This document shows positions 27,187 through 35,673 of a stretch of DNA of 64,000 nt, piece after piece. The DNA lies in contig NZ_SMFZ01000001.1 in assembly GCF_004339565.1 (NCBI RefSeq), positions 3,844,001 through 3,908,000 of the forward strand, in the 5' to 3' direction. Position numbers and translations under genes: made by a program. Position 1 is the first letter of the stretch. Each line of letters starts with the position of its first letter. Under the pieces are notes generated by a model. That model was not told where the DNA came from. It worked only from the letters and a program-made list of their open reading frames with translations, and made no database searches. The stretch comes from Pseudonocardia endophytica (GTDB taxonomy: Bacteria > Actinomycetota > Actinomycetes > Mycobacteriales > Pseudonocardiaceae).

Positions 27187-30100
27187 ATGCCCGAGCGGCA
27201 GAACGCGCCCGGAGAGACCGACGAGCACCCCACCTCGACCGCGCACGATCCGGCGGGCGGGAACGGGTCGGCGGCACGCCCGGACGCGCCGTCCCCGCGA
27301 CCCGTGATGCCGTCGCCGAAACCGCGGCCGGATCGCGCCCCCGCGCCGTCCGGCTCGTCGGGCGCGTCCGAGACGGTGGCCGTCGGGGCGGTCACGCCCC
27401 GCTCCGACGGCGACGAGCAGGCGTCCGACCCGACCGTGCGGTCGGAGCAGGGCACGACGGCGGAGCCGCCGACCGTGACCACGACGCCGGCCGCCGGTGA
27501 CCGGAACGGCACCGACGACGCCGTCTCCCCGCCGTCGGCCGCGTCCGGGAGCGCGCAGCCGGGAACGGACACCTCTGCCGGATCGACGGCAGGCTCCGGC
27601 GGCGCCGACGGCTCCCCCGACCGCACGGCCGCGCCGCAGACCTCGCCCGCGTCCCCGCAGGCCCCGGCGTCCCACGAGCCGGCTGCGCAGGCCCCGGCAG
27701 CACCGACCCCGGCCCCGCACGGTCCGGCTGCGCACGGCGCGACGGGGCAGGCCCCCGGCTCCCCTGGTCCGTCGGCACAGGACCGGACGGCGCAGAGCCC
27801 GGCGTCCCAGGCTCCGGCGGCACACGAGCCGTCCGCTCCGACGACGCCCGGGCCGGCTGGTGCGTCGGAGCAGACCCGGGCGGTGCAGAGCCCCTCCCCG
27901 CAGGCCCGCCCGCAGGATCCGCCTGCCCCGGGGCGCCCCGCGACACCGTCGCCCGCCGACCCGGCACAGCCGTCCGGTCCGGCACAGCCGTCGGGCTCCG
28001 CCCGGCCGTCGCCGAGGCCCGGTCCGGCCGGTGCCGCAGCCGCAGGTGGTGCGGCAGCCGCAGGTGCCGCCGCCGCTGCTGGTGGCGCGACCGACGCGCG
28101 GCCGTCCCCGTCGCCCTCGGCCCGTCCGGACGCCGGCGAACGTCCCACCGCCCCGCAGGCGGGCGCGACGTCGTCGGCCCCGGCCCCGGCGACGCCGTCG
28201 GAGCAGCCCGCTCCGCAGCAGGCCGGTTCGTCCGCCGACACGGTGCGGGTCCAGCCGGTCGCGCCGTCGCCGGACCGCCCGCAGACGCCGGGACGCCCAC
28301 CTGCCGGGCCCACCGAAGCGGGCCGGTCGGCTCCTCCCGGTGAGGAGCGGACCGTCGCGACCCCACTGCCGGGCCGCCCCGGTCCGCGCGACGCCGCCCC
28401 GACGGCTCCGATCGGCTCCGCCGCCGCGCCGACGTCGTCGGAGCCGAACACCGAGGTCCTCCCGACGGTGCACGGTGCCGACGTCGCGGCCGCGGAGTTC
28501 CCCGACCCGAACGCCGGATCGGCGGGTGGTCCCGGTGGGGACGGCCCCGGCACCGACGACGCGGGATCCGGTGGCGGTCGTCCGCGCCGGAGGGGACTGC
28601 TGGTCGTCGGCGCGATCGTCGCCGTGCTGGTCCTGGCCTATCTCGGCGACCTGCTGTTCAGCTCCGGAAGCGTGCCGCGCGGCGTGACCGTCGCCGGCCA
28701 GCAGATCGGCGGGATGTCCCGGGCGGCCGCGATCGAGAAGCTGCAGGGCGCGATCGAGCCGCGCTCGTCGCAGCCGATCCAGGTCACGGCGGGCGAGGTG
28801 CGCAGCGACGTCGACCCGAAGGTCGCCGGGCTCGCGGTGGACTACCAGGGCACGCTCGACCGGGCGGGCGCCCAGCCGCTGAACCCGATCACGCGGGTCA
28901 CCTCGTTCTTCGGCACCCGTGACGTGCCCGTCGTGAACTCCTCCGACGCCCGTGCGGTGCGGACGGCGATGGAGCAGCTCGCGCCCGTCGTGGACAAGGA
29001 CCCGAAGGACGGCAACGTCCGGTTCGAGGGCACGAACCCGCTCCCGGTCGCCCCGGAGCCGGGCCAGCGCCTCGACGTCGACGCCGCCGTCGGCACGCTG
29101 GAGCAGAAGTGGGCCACCGGCGCACCGGTCGCGCTCCCGCTGATCACCGAGCAGCCGTCGACGACGCCGGAGGACGTGCAGAAGGCGATCGACGAGGTCG
29201 CGCGCCCGGCCGTGTCGGCGCCCGTCACGGTCACCGGTGAGGGTGCCAACGGCACCATGAAGCCGGAGGACATCGCACAGGCGCTGACGTTCAAGGCGGA
29301 CCCGGCCGGCCCGTCGAAGCTGGTGCCGCAGATCAACGTCGAGTCGCTGACCGACGTCGTGAAGCCGCAGCTCGCGTCGACCGAGAAGCCGGCCGTGGAC
29401 GCCTCGCTCGACCTGGCCGTCACGCCGGCGCGCGTCGTCCCGTCCGTGGACGGCCGCGGCGTCGACTACAAGGCCACGTTCGGGAACCTCGTGCCGATCC
29501 TGACCGGCACCGGTCCCCGGACGGTCGCCGCGGTGTACGCCCCGAAGCCCGCCGAACTGACCACGCAGGCGATCCAGTCCCTCGGCTCCGCGACCGAGAT
29601 CAGCTCGTTCACCACCGGCGGGTTCGCGGCGGACTCCGGCGTCAACATCCGCCGGGCCGCGGAGGGCATCAACGGGAAGATCGTGGCGCCGGGCGAGACG
29701 TTCAGCCTGAACGGCGCGACCGACCCCCGGGACGCCTCCACCGGCTACGTCGAGGCCGGGATCATCGAGGACGGGCACCCGGCCAAGGGCATCGGCGGCG
29801 GTGTCTCGCAGCTCGCGACGACGCTGTACAACGCGTCGTACTTCGCCGGCATGACCGACATCGAGCACAAGGAGCACAGCTACTACATCAGCCGCTACCC
29901 GGTCGCCCGGGAGGCGACGGTGTTCGAGAACCTGATCGACGTCAAGTTCCGCAACGACGGCCCGACGCCGGTGCTGATCCGCACCGAGTGGACGCCGAGC
30001 AACGTGACGGTCAAGTTCCTCGGGCAGAAGCAGTGGGACGTGACGTCGCAGACCGGCCCGCGGACGAACCCGACGCCACCCCAGGTCGTGAACCTCCCGC

Positions 30101-30246
30101 CCGGTCAGCCGTGCAGCCCCAGCAAGGGTTCGCCCGGCTTCACCGCGACCGACACCCGGACCATGCGCAACGTGCAGACCGGCGAGACGACCAGCAAGAC
30201 GCGGACGGTCCGCTACAACCCGCAGCCGATCGTGCAATGCGGCTGA
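27187..30246 (+). CDS. VanW-family membrane protein with long disordered N-terminus
   Basis: A 1019-residue protein. Residues 1-460 are Pro/Ala/Ser/Thr/Gln-rich and disordered, with many APA- and QAP-type repeats. A single membrane helix (about 468-492, RRGLLVVGAIVAVLVLAYLGDLLF) anchors it. Outside the membrane are peptidoglycan-binding_4-like repeats (GVTVAGQQIGGMSRAAAIEKL onward) and a VanW domain from about residue 810, with GVNIRRAAEGINGKIVAPGETFS, GGGVSQLATTLYNASYFAG and HSYYISRYP. VanW proteins are linked to cell-wall metabolism; the activity is unknown. ATG 27187 follows AAAGGA; an upstream in-frame ATG at 27139 is less likely. Confidence 0.92.
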   Translation: MPERQNAPGETDEHPTSTAHDPAGGNGSAARPDAPSPRPVMPSPKPRPDRAPAPSGSSGASETVAVGAVTPRSDGDEQASDPTVRSEQGTTAEPPTVTTTPAAGDRNGTDDAVSPPSAASGSAQPGTDTSAGSTAGSGGADGSPDRTAAPQTSPASPQAPASHEPAAQAPAAPTPAPHGPAAHGATGQAPGSPGPSAQDRTAQSPASQAPAAHEPSAPTTPGPAGASEQTRAVQSPSPQARPQDPPAPGRPATPSPADPAQPSGPAQPSGSARPSPRPGPAGAAAAGGAAAAGAAAAAGGATDARPSPSPSARPDAGERPTAPQAGATSSAPAPATPSEQPAPQQAGSSADTVRVQPVAPSPDRPQTPGRPPAGPTEAGRSAPPGEERTVATPLPGRPGPRDAAPTAPIGSAAAPTSSEPNTEVLPTVHGADVAAAEFPDPNAGSAGGPGGDGPGTDDAGSGGGRPRRRGLLVVGAIVAVLVLAYLGDLLFSSGSVPRGVTVAGQQIGGMSRAAAIEKLQGAIEPRSSQPIQVTAGEVRSDVDPKVAGLAVDYQGTLDRAGAQPLNPITRVTSFFGTRDVPVVNSSDARAVRTAMEQLAPVVDKDPKDGNVRFEGTNPLPVAPEPGQRLDVDAAVGTLEQKWATGAPVALPLITEQPSTTPEDVQKAIDEVARPAVSAPVTVTGEGANGTMKPEDIAQALTFKADPAGPSKLVPQINVESLTDVVKPQLASTEKPAVDASLDLAVTPARVVPSVDGRGVDYKATFGNLVPILTGTGPRTVAAVYAPKPAELTTQAIQSLGSATEISSFTTGGFAADSGVNIRRAAEGINGKIVAPGETFSLNGATDPRDASTGYVEAGIIEDGHPAKGIGGGVSQLATTLYNASYFAGMTDIEHKEHSYYISRYPVAREATVFENLIDVKFRNDGPTPVLIRTEWTPSNVTVKFLGQKQWDVTSQTGPRTNPTPPQVVNLPPGQPCSPSKGSPGFTATDTRTMRNVQTGETTSKTRTVRYNPQPIVQCG

Positions 30247-30329
30247 GGGTCGCCACGTTCAGGGGCTGACGAGACGCACGTCACATCCGTAGTCTCGATC
30301 CACGTGCCACAACGAGGATCGGGGCTCGG

Positions 30330-30755
30330 ATGCGGATCGCGGACGTGTTGCGGAGCAAGGGGACCGACGTCGTCACGGTGACGACGGCCGACACCGTCGG
30401 GGAGGTGCTCCGGTTGTTCGCGCAGAACAACCTGGGTGCCCTGCCGGTGGTGGACGGCATGCACCTGGTGGGGATCGTGTCCGAACGGGACATCGTCCGC
30501 CGCCTGTACGACCGGGGCGCGGACCTGCTGTCCGCCGCGGTCGCCGAGGTGATGACGGCGGACGTCGTCACCTGCTCGCCGGACGACCAGGCGGCGGACC
30601 TGGCCCGGGTGATGACCGACCGACGGGTGCGCCACCTGCCGGTCGTGATCGACGGCGCGCTCGCCGGGATCGTGTCGATCGGTGACCTGGTGAAGGTCCG
30701 GATCGACATGCTCGAGAAGGAGCGCGAGCAGCTGGAGTCCTACATCCAGCAGTAG
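30330..30755 (+). CDS. CBS-domain protein
   Basis: A 141-residue protein made of two CBS motifs (about residues 5-58 and 70-123) forming one Bateman module, with GALPVVDGMHLVGIVSERDIVRRL and HLPVVIDGALAGIVSIGDLVK as the paired signatures. A charged helical tail ends the chain. Such free-standing modules bind adenine nucleotides (AMP/ATP/NAD) and sense energy state; the target is unknown. ATG 30330 is near a GAGGATCGGGG stretch. It converges with the acyl-CoA dehydrogenase gene across a strong hairpin. Confidence 0.9.
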   Translation: MRIADVLRSKGTDVVTVTTADTVGEVLRLFAQNNLGALPVVDGMHLVGIVSERDIVRRLYDRGADLLSAAVAEVMTADVVTCSPDDQAADLARVMTDRRVRHLPVVIDGALAGIVSIGDLVKVRIDMLEKEREQLESYIQQ

Positions 30756-30771
30756 CCGCCGCACGACTCGC

Positions 30772-30796
30772 CCCCGGGGTGGTGTCCACCCCGGGG
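30772..30796. terminator. Bidirectional terminator hairpin
   Basis: CCCCGGGGTGG and its exact complement form an 11-bp stem with a TGT loop, in the 58-bp gap between the convergent CBS-domain and acyl-CoA dehydrogenase genes. Confidence 0.85.
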
Positions 30797-30813
30797 CCGA
30801 ATACGCGGGAGAC

Positions 30814-32649
30814 CTAGAACGCGGCCTCGTCGAGCTCCATCAGCGCGTTGTCCGCGTTCTCGATGATCGCCTTCTCCGAGGTCAGGCGCGGCAGAACGGA
30901 CTTCGCGAAGAACGACGCGACGCCGACCTTGCCCTCGTAGAACCGGCGGTCCTTCTCGGACACCCCGTCGGTGCCGAGCGCGTCCAGCGCGACGGCGGCC
31001 TGGCGCAGCAGCAGCCACCCGACGAGCAGGTCACCGACGGCCATCAGCAGCCGGACCGTGTGCTGGCCGACCTTGTAGAGGTTCGTCTGGTCCTCGGCCG
31101 AGGCGTACAGGAAGCCGGTCAGCGCGCCGAGCATGCCCTGCACGTCGGTCAGGGCCGTCGTGAGCAGCGCGCGCTCCTCCTTGAGCCGGCCGTTGCCCGC
31201 GTCGGAGTCGGCGAACGCGGCGACCTCGCCCGCGACGTGCGCGAGCGCCTGCCCGTTGTCCCGGACGATCTTGCGGAACAGGAAGTCCTGGGACTGGATC
31301 GCGGTGGTGCCCTCGTACAGGGAGTCGATCTTCGCGTCCCTGATGTACTGCTCGATCGCGTAGTCCTGCAGGTACCCGGACCCGCCGAGCGTCTGCAGCG
31401 ACTGCACCAGCTGCTCGGTGGCCCGCTCGGAGCCGACGCCCTTGACGATCGGCAGCAGCAGGTCGTTGACCTTGCTCGCGAGCGAGGCGTCCTCACCGGT
31501 GAACTCGGCCAGGCGGATCTTGTCCTGGTAGGTCGCGGTGTAGGTGTAGACGGCCCGCAGCCCCTCGGCGTAGGCCTTCTGCAGCATCAGGCTGCGGCGC
31601 ACGTCCGGGTGGTGCGTGATCGTCACGCGCGGCGCCGTCTTGTCCGTCATCTTCGTCAGGTCGGCGCCCTGGACGCGCTCCTTGGCGTAGTCCAGCGCGG
31701 CGAGGTAGCCGGCCGACGCGGTGCCGATCGCCTTGGTGCCGACCATCATCCGCGCGTACTCGATGACCTGGAACATCTGGGCGATGCCGTCGTGCACCTC
31801 GCCCAGCAGCCAGCCCTGTGCCGGGGTGCCGTGTGCACCGAACGTCAGCTCGCACGTCGTGGACGCCTTGAGGCCCATCTTGTGCTCGACGTTCGTGACG
31901 AAGGCGCCGTTGCGCTCGCCCGGCTCGCCGGTCTCGCCGTCGAAGTGGAACTTCGGCACGAGGAACAGCGACAGGCCCTTGGTACCCGGCTTGCCGCCCT
32001 CCGGACGGGCCAGCACCAGATGCATGATGTTCTCGGTGAAGTCCTGCTCCGCCGAGGTGATGAACCGCTTCACGCCCTCGATGTGCCAGGACCCGTCGTC
32101 CTGCTGGATCGCCTTCGTGCGGCCCGCGCCGACGTCGGAGCCCGCGTCCGGCTCGGTCAGCACCATCGTCGCGCCCCAGCCGCGGTCGATCATCAGCTGG
32201 GCCCAGCGCTTCTGCTCGTCGGTGCCGTTCGCGTGGATCACACCGGCGAAGTTCGGGCCCGCCATGTACATGAACACGGCCGGGTTGGCGCCGAGCATCA
32301 TCTCCGCGGCGGCCCACTGCACCGACGGCGGGATGCCGTATCCGCCGAGCTCGACCGGCAGGCCGAGGCGGTACCACTCGCCGTCCCAGAGGACCTTGTA
32401 CGCGTCCTTGAGCGACTGCGGGGTGGTGACCGAGAACGTCGCCGGGTCGTACACCGGCGGGTTGCGGTCGACGTCGGCGTAGGACTCGGCCAGCGGGCCG
32501 GTGCACACCGCGGACAGCTCGGACAGCACGCCCCTCGCGGTGTCGGCGTCGACACCCTCGAACGGGCCGTTGCCCAGTGTGTCCTGGATGCGGAAGACCT
32601 CGAACAGGTTGAACTCGAGATCGCGCAGGTTGCTCTTGTAGTGGCCCAT
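30814..32649 (-). CDS. Acyl-CoA dehydrogenase, FadE5-type
   Basis: A 611-residue FAD-dependent acyl-CoA dehydrogenase of the long variety seen in mycobacterial FadE5, with an extra C-terminal helical domain. It catalyses the first step of fatty-acid beta-oxidation, acyl-CoA to trans-2-enoyl-CoA. Visible: [19 protein letters not shown] (substrate/FAD loop), [35 protein letters not shown] and the catalytic-base segment [14 protein letters not shown] (Glu). The first 80 residues form the helical N-terminal extension typical of the group. The promoter upstream carries two operator-like palindromes, so lipid-responsive repression is likely. Confidence 0.95.
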   Translation of the reverse strand: MGHYKSNLRDLEFNLFEVFRIQDTLGNGPFEGVDADTARGVLSELSAVCTGPLAESYADVDRNPPVYDPATFSVTTPQSLKDAYKVLWDGEWYRLGLPVELGGYGIPPSVQWAAAEMMLGANPAVFMYMAGPNFAGVIHANGTDEQKRWAQLMIDRGWGATMVLTEPDAGSDVGAGRTKAIQQDDGSWHIEGVKRFITSAEQDFTENIMHLVLARPEGGKPGTKGLSLFLVPKFHFDGETGEPGERNGAFVTNVEHKMGLKASTTCELTFGAHGTPAQGWLLGEVHDGIAQMFQVIEYARMMVGTKAIGTASAGYLAALDYAKERVQGADLTKMTDKTAPRVTITHHPDVRRSLMLQKAYAEGLRAVYTYTATYQDKIRLAEFTGEDASLASKVNDLLLPIVKGVGSERATEQLVQSLQTLGGSGYLQDYAIEQYIRDAKIDSLYEGTTAIQSQDFLFRKIVRDNGQALAHVAGEVAAFADSDAGNGRLKEERALLTTALTDVQGMLGALTGFLYASAEDQTNLYKVGQHTVRLLMAVGDLLVGWLLLRQAAVALDALGTDGVSEKDRRFYEGKVGVASFFAKSVLPRLTSEKAIIENADNALMELDEAAF

Positions 32650-32696
32650 GCCCTCACCGCCTCATCCGCTCGGACGTCGCCGGCCCGTCCACGGGT

Positions 32697-32708
32697 TACC
32701 GGCCGGTA
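32697..32708 (-). promoter_or_regulatory. Operator-like palindrome A of the fadE promoter
   Basis: TACCGGCCGGTA, a perfect 12-bp palindrome just downstream of the predicted -10 box of the acyl-CoA dehydrogenase gene, where a repressor would block initiation. It shares the TTACC/GGTAA half-site with palindrome B, 28 bp away centre to centre. Confidence 0.6.
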
Positions 32709-32720
32709 GCTCCACCCAGC

Positions 32721-32748
32721 ATATTACTCGCCGGTAACCGGAGACAAG
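32721..32748 (-). promoter_or_regulatory. fadE promoter overlapping operator-like palindrome B
   Basis: On the reverse strand, TAATAT (32721-32726) fits a -10 box and TTGTCT (32742-32747) or CTTGTC a -35 box, with a 15-16 bp spacer. The spacer contains the inverted repeat TTACCGGCGAGTAA (32724-32737), whose TTAC/GTAA arms match palindrome A. TetR-type fatty-acid repressors use sites of this style. Confidence 0.5.
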
Positions 32749-32803
32749 GTCATCGGACCGATCGGCATCGGCGTGGTGTCACGCCAACGGGGTCGGTGTG
32801 ACG

Positions 32804-32809
32804 CAATAT
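32804..32809 (+). promoter_or_regulatory. Possible -10 box of a leaderless amidase mRNA
   Basis: CAATAT ends seven bases before the GTG at 32817, the distance from a -10 box to a transcription start. The amidase gene has no ribosome-binding site, so a leaderless transcript would explain both observations. No clear -35 element was seen. Confidence 0.3.
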
Positions 32810-32816
32810 CTCCATC

Positions 32817-33941
32817 GTGGCGGGTGGGAGTGGTGAGGTAGGCGGGCCGCGGATCAGCAGGCGCGGGCTGCTGGTGGTGGGTGCCGGACTGACCGCCGGA
32901 CTGGTCGTCGCGCCCGGCACGGCCCACGCGGCGCCCGCGCCGGGCCCACCGGCGCCGTTCATCGAGAACTGCCCGTCGTGGGGTGCCCGCCGCCCGAGCT
33001 CGCCGGTGAAGATCTGGGATCGGCGGCCGATCCGGATCCTGGTGCACCACACGGCGGGTCCGAACCAGCGGGACGTGAGCCGTGACGCCGGCCGCCGGAC
33101 GGCACGCAGCATCCAGGCCTACCACATGGACCACAACGGCTGGCTGGACTCCGGCCAGCACTTCACGATCAGCCGCGGCGGGTTCGTGCTGGAGGGGCGC
33201 TTCCTGTCCCTCGGCGAGCTGAACGCCGGGCGGCGCCAGGTCGAGGGCGCGCACTGCACCGGGCAGAACGTCGTCGCGATCGGGATCGAGAACGAGGGCA
33301 CCTACATCGGAGAGGGCCCTCCGCCGAAGCTCTGGGACTCGCTGCGCGCGCTGTGCGCCTACATCTGCTTCCGGTACGCGATCCCGCCGACCGAGCTCTA
33401 CGGCCACCGCGACTACAAGAACACGATCTGCCCCGGCGACCGCCTGTACTCGATGCTGCCGCGGCTGCGGTCCGAGGTCGGCGCCGTGCTCGGACGGCGG
33501 GTGTCGCGCACCGAGGCGACCAGGGCGAGCTGGCCGCTGCTGCGGACCGGGGACAGCGGCCCGGAGGTCACGGCCGCCCAGTACCTGCTCCGGGATGCGG
33601 GGGCGACCAGGGGCTCGGTCACCGGACGCTTCGACGAGGCCACGGCCGACGCCGTCCGCGAGTTCCAGTCCGCGACGAAGGCGGAGGACGTCAACGGGAT
33701 CCTCGGCGGTGAGTCCTGGCCGCTGCTGGCCCGGACGGTGAGCCGGGAGGGCGGCCTCCTGCTCCGCGGCACCGGGCGCTACCAGGGCGACGCGGGCCGT
33801 GCGGTGGACACGCTGGTCGCGCGCAGGCCGCTGGAGTCCACACCGGACACCGTCGACGCGGCGGCCTGGCAGCGGCTGCTCGGGACCGGGGGTGCACCCG
33901 TAGCCGAGGTCAGCGACCCGCCGGGTGTCGCGAACCGCTGA
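32817..33941 (+). CDS. Tat-exported N-acetylmuramoyl-L-alanine amidase with peptidoglycan-binding domain
   Basis: A 374-residue secreted protein. A twin-arginine signal (ISRRGLLVVGAGLTAGLVV, residues 13-31) ends near AHAAPAP. Residues about 50-215 form a PGRP/Amidase_2-type zinc domain: ILVHHTAG (first zinc His), VVAIGIENEG and LYGHRDYKNTICPGDRLY (second His and the Cys). A PG_binding_1-like domain (about 240-300, RTGDSGPEVTAAQYLLRDAG) follows, then a second degenerate repeat. It cleaves the muramoyl-L-Ala bond in the wall. The GTG at 32817 lacks a ribosome-binding site. It converges with the cytidylyltransferase gene three bases away. Confidence 0.9.
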   Translation: MAGGSGEVGGPRISRRGLLVVGAGLTAGLVVAPGTAHAAPAPGPPAPFIENCPSWGARRPSSPVKIWDRRPIRILVHHTAGPNQRDVSRDAGRRTARSIQAYHMDHNGWLDSGQHFTISRGGFVLEGRFLSLGELNAGRRQVEGAHCTGQNVVAIGIENEGTYIGEGPPPKLWDSLRALCAYICFRYAIPPTELYGHRDYKNTICPGDRLYSMLPRLRSEVGAVLGRRVSRTEATRASWPLLRTGDSGPEVTAAQYLLRDAGATRGSVTGRFDEATADAVREFQSATKAEDVNGILGGESWPLLARTVSREGGLLLRGTGRYQGDAGRAVDTLVARRPLESTPDTVDAAAWQRLLGTGGAPVAEVSDPPGVANR

Positions 33942-33944
33942 GGA

Positions 33945-34769
33945 TCACCAGCGGGTGCCCTGGTCCGGCCAGATCTTCCACGGGGCGTCGTCGGCGGCCC
34001 AGAGGTCGTTGAGCTGCTGGTAGTCCTTGTACGTGTCCATGGCGGCCCAGAAGCCCTCGTGCCGGTTCACCGTCAGCTGGCCGTCACGGGCCAGCCGCCC
34101 GAGCGGCTCGTGCTCCAGGAACAGGTCCTCGCGGTCGTCGAGGTAGTCGTCGAGGAACGACCGCTCGAACAGGAAGTAGCCGCCGGACACGAACCCCTGG
34201 ACCTGGGTCGGCTTCTCGTTGAACTCGGAGACCCGGTCGTCGTCGACCTGCATCTCACCGAACTTCGACGTCGGGTGCACGCCGGTGACGGTGCCGATCC
34301 GGCCGCCTTCCTCGTGCGTCTTGACCAGCTGGTCGATCGCGACGTCGGAGACGCCGTCGCCGTAGGTCATCATCACCTGCGGGGTGTCGATGTAGTGGCG
34401 GATGCGCCGGAGCCGGGCGCCGGTACCCGCGTCGAGGCCGGTCTCGGCGAACGTGATCTCCCAGTTCTCGTCGGCGGCGTCGTTGTGGAACTGGGGGCTG
34501 TGCTGCCCCTCGGCCAGCGACAGCGTGAAGTCCGACAGGTGGGCCCGGTAGTCCAGGAAGAACTGCTTGATCTCCCAGCCCTTGTAGCCAAGGCACAGGA
34601 TGAAGCGCCGGAATCCGTAGTGGCTGTAGAGCTTCATGATGTGCCAGATCACGGGCCGTCCGCCGATCTCCACCATGGCCTTGGGCAGGCGTTCGCTCAC
34701 CTCGCGGATACGCGTTCCCTGCCCGCCGCAGAGGATCACGACGGGGGTGTTCTGGTCGATGCTGCTCAC
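33945..34769 (-). CDS. Glucose-1-phosphate cytidylyltransferase (RfbF-like)
   Basis: A 274-residue sugar-phosphate nucleotidylyltransferase. VVILCGGQGTRI...PKAMVEIGGRPVIWHIMKLYSHYG is the RfbF/Ep-type signature, with the LCLGYKGWEIKQFF and YGDGVSDVAIDQLV segments specific to CDP-glucose synthesis. It makes CDP-glucose from CTP and glucose 1-phosphate, the entry to CDP-deoxysugars. GTG 34769 has CCGGAGGACCC directly upstream; the longer frame upstream is non-coding. No dehydratase or downstream CDP-sugar genes are nearby. It lies 76 bp after a second cytidylyltransferase on the same strand. Confidence 0.9.
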   Translation of the reverse strand: MSSIDQNTPVVILCGGQGTRIREVSERLPKAMVEIGGRPVIWHIMKLYSHYGFRRFILCLGYKGWEIKQFFLDYRAHLSDFTLSLAEGQHSPQFHNDAADENWEITFAETGLDAGTGARLRRIRHYIDTPQVMMTYGDGVSDVAIDQLVKTHEEGGRIGTVTGVHPTSKFGEMQVDDDRVSEFNEKPTQVQGFVSGGYFLFERSFLDDYLDDREDLFLEHEPLGRLARDGQLTVNRHEGFWAAMDTYKDYQQLNDLWAADDAPWKIWPDQGTRW

Positions 34770-34845
34770 GGGTCCTCCGGTGTGCGGGGAGCGAGGCGCG
34801 TCCGGCCGCTGCACGGGCGGCCGGATCCGGCGGTGGTGCGAACTG

Positions 34846-35568
34846 TCATGTCGGCGTCGGGACGCCGGCCGTCCTGCGGGCGCCGTGCGTCTCGTCGGGC
34901 AACGGTACGGGGTCCGCAAGAGCCATTGCGTGGGCGAGGTGCTCCATCACGGTGAGATCCGCCTCCGTCGCGACGTGCAGGTTCGCCGGGTGGCCCTCCA
35001 CGGCCACCACCCGGTAGCCGTGTTCGACGAGCAGTCCCGAGTTCTCGACGGGCCGTGGCCGGTCCGCGTGCACGGCGCGGAGCGCGTCGGCGCGGAACGC
35101 GTGCGGCGCCTGGGTGACCACGGCGTCCGCCTTCGGCAGCGTCTCGACCACCCGCCCGTCGACGACCCGCTGGATCACCTCGAGCAGCGGCAGCACCGGG
35201 ACGGCGCCGTCGGCTCCGGCGCGGACGGCCGCGACGACGTCGGTGTAGACGCGGTCCGGGGCGAGCGGGTGGGCCGGGTCGGTCGCCACGATCACGCCCG
35301 CGTCGTCGGGCACCACGGCGAGCGCGGCACGCATCGACTCGGACTGGTGGTCCCCGCCGACGGCCAGCGCATCCACCGCGGGGCCGTCCCACTCGACACC
35401 GTCGGGCAGCACGAGGGCGACCCGGTCGCACGTCCGGCGCGCGGTCGCGACCGTCCGATCGACGAGCCGGACTCCGCCGAGCGGCTCGAACTGCTTGAGC
35501 CGTCCGAACCGGGCGCCGCGACCGCCTGCGAGCACGACCGCCCACACGGGGCCGTCCGAAGTGCCCAT
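34846..35568 (-). CDS. IspD/TarI-type cytidylyltransferase
   Basis: A 240-residue CTP:phosphate cytidylyltransferase. VWAVVLAGGRGARFGRLKQFEPLGG (residues 8-32) is the CTP-binding start, and IVATDPAHPLAPDRVYTDVV and QAPHAFRADALRAVH follow the IspD order. The family makes CDP-methylerythritol (isoprenoid pathway) or CDP-ribitol/CDP-glycerol for wall polymers. The sequence is shorter and more divergent than a housekeeping IspD (LKQ rather than PKQ), and it sits beside an RfbF-like enzyme, so a surface-polymer role is more likely here. ATG 35568. Confidence 0.85.
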   Translation of the reverse strand: MGTSDGPVWAVVLAGGRGARFGRLKQFEPLGGVRLVDRTVATARRTCDRVALVLPDGVEWDGPAVDALAVGGDHQSESMRAALAVVPDDAGVIVATDPAHPLAPDRVYTDVVAAVRAGADGAVPVLPLLEVIQRVVDGRVVETLPKADAVVTQAPHAFRADALRAVHADRPRPVENSGLLVEHGYRVVAVEGHPANLHVATEADLTVMEHLAHAMALADPVPLPDETHGARRTAGVPTPT

Positions 35569-35673
35569 GGTGTCGGTCCCCCTGTGTCGCGGTCCGTGAC
35601 GAAGGTCGGGGCGTTCGACGTCCTTCTCCGACCCGTTACGCTCGGCCACTCTATCGAGGGGGTTCCGAGACCC

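Noticed and set aside
26977..30237. Very long open frame (over 1,000 codons) on the strand opposite the VanW gene
   Set aside because: It is an antisense shadow created by high GC third positions; composition is Arg/Gly/His-rich with no domain, and the VanW frame has clear domains and a ribosome-binding site.
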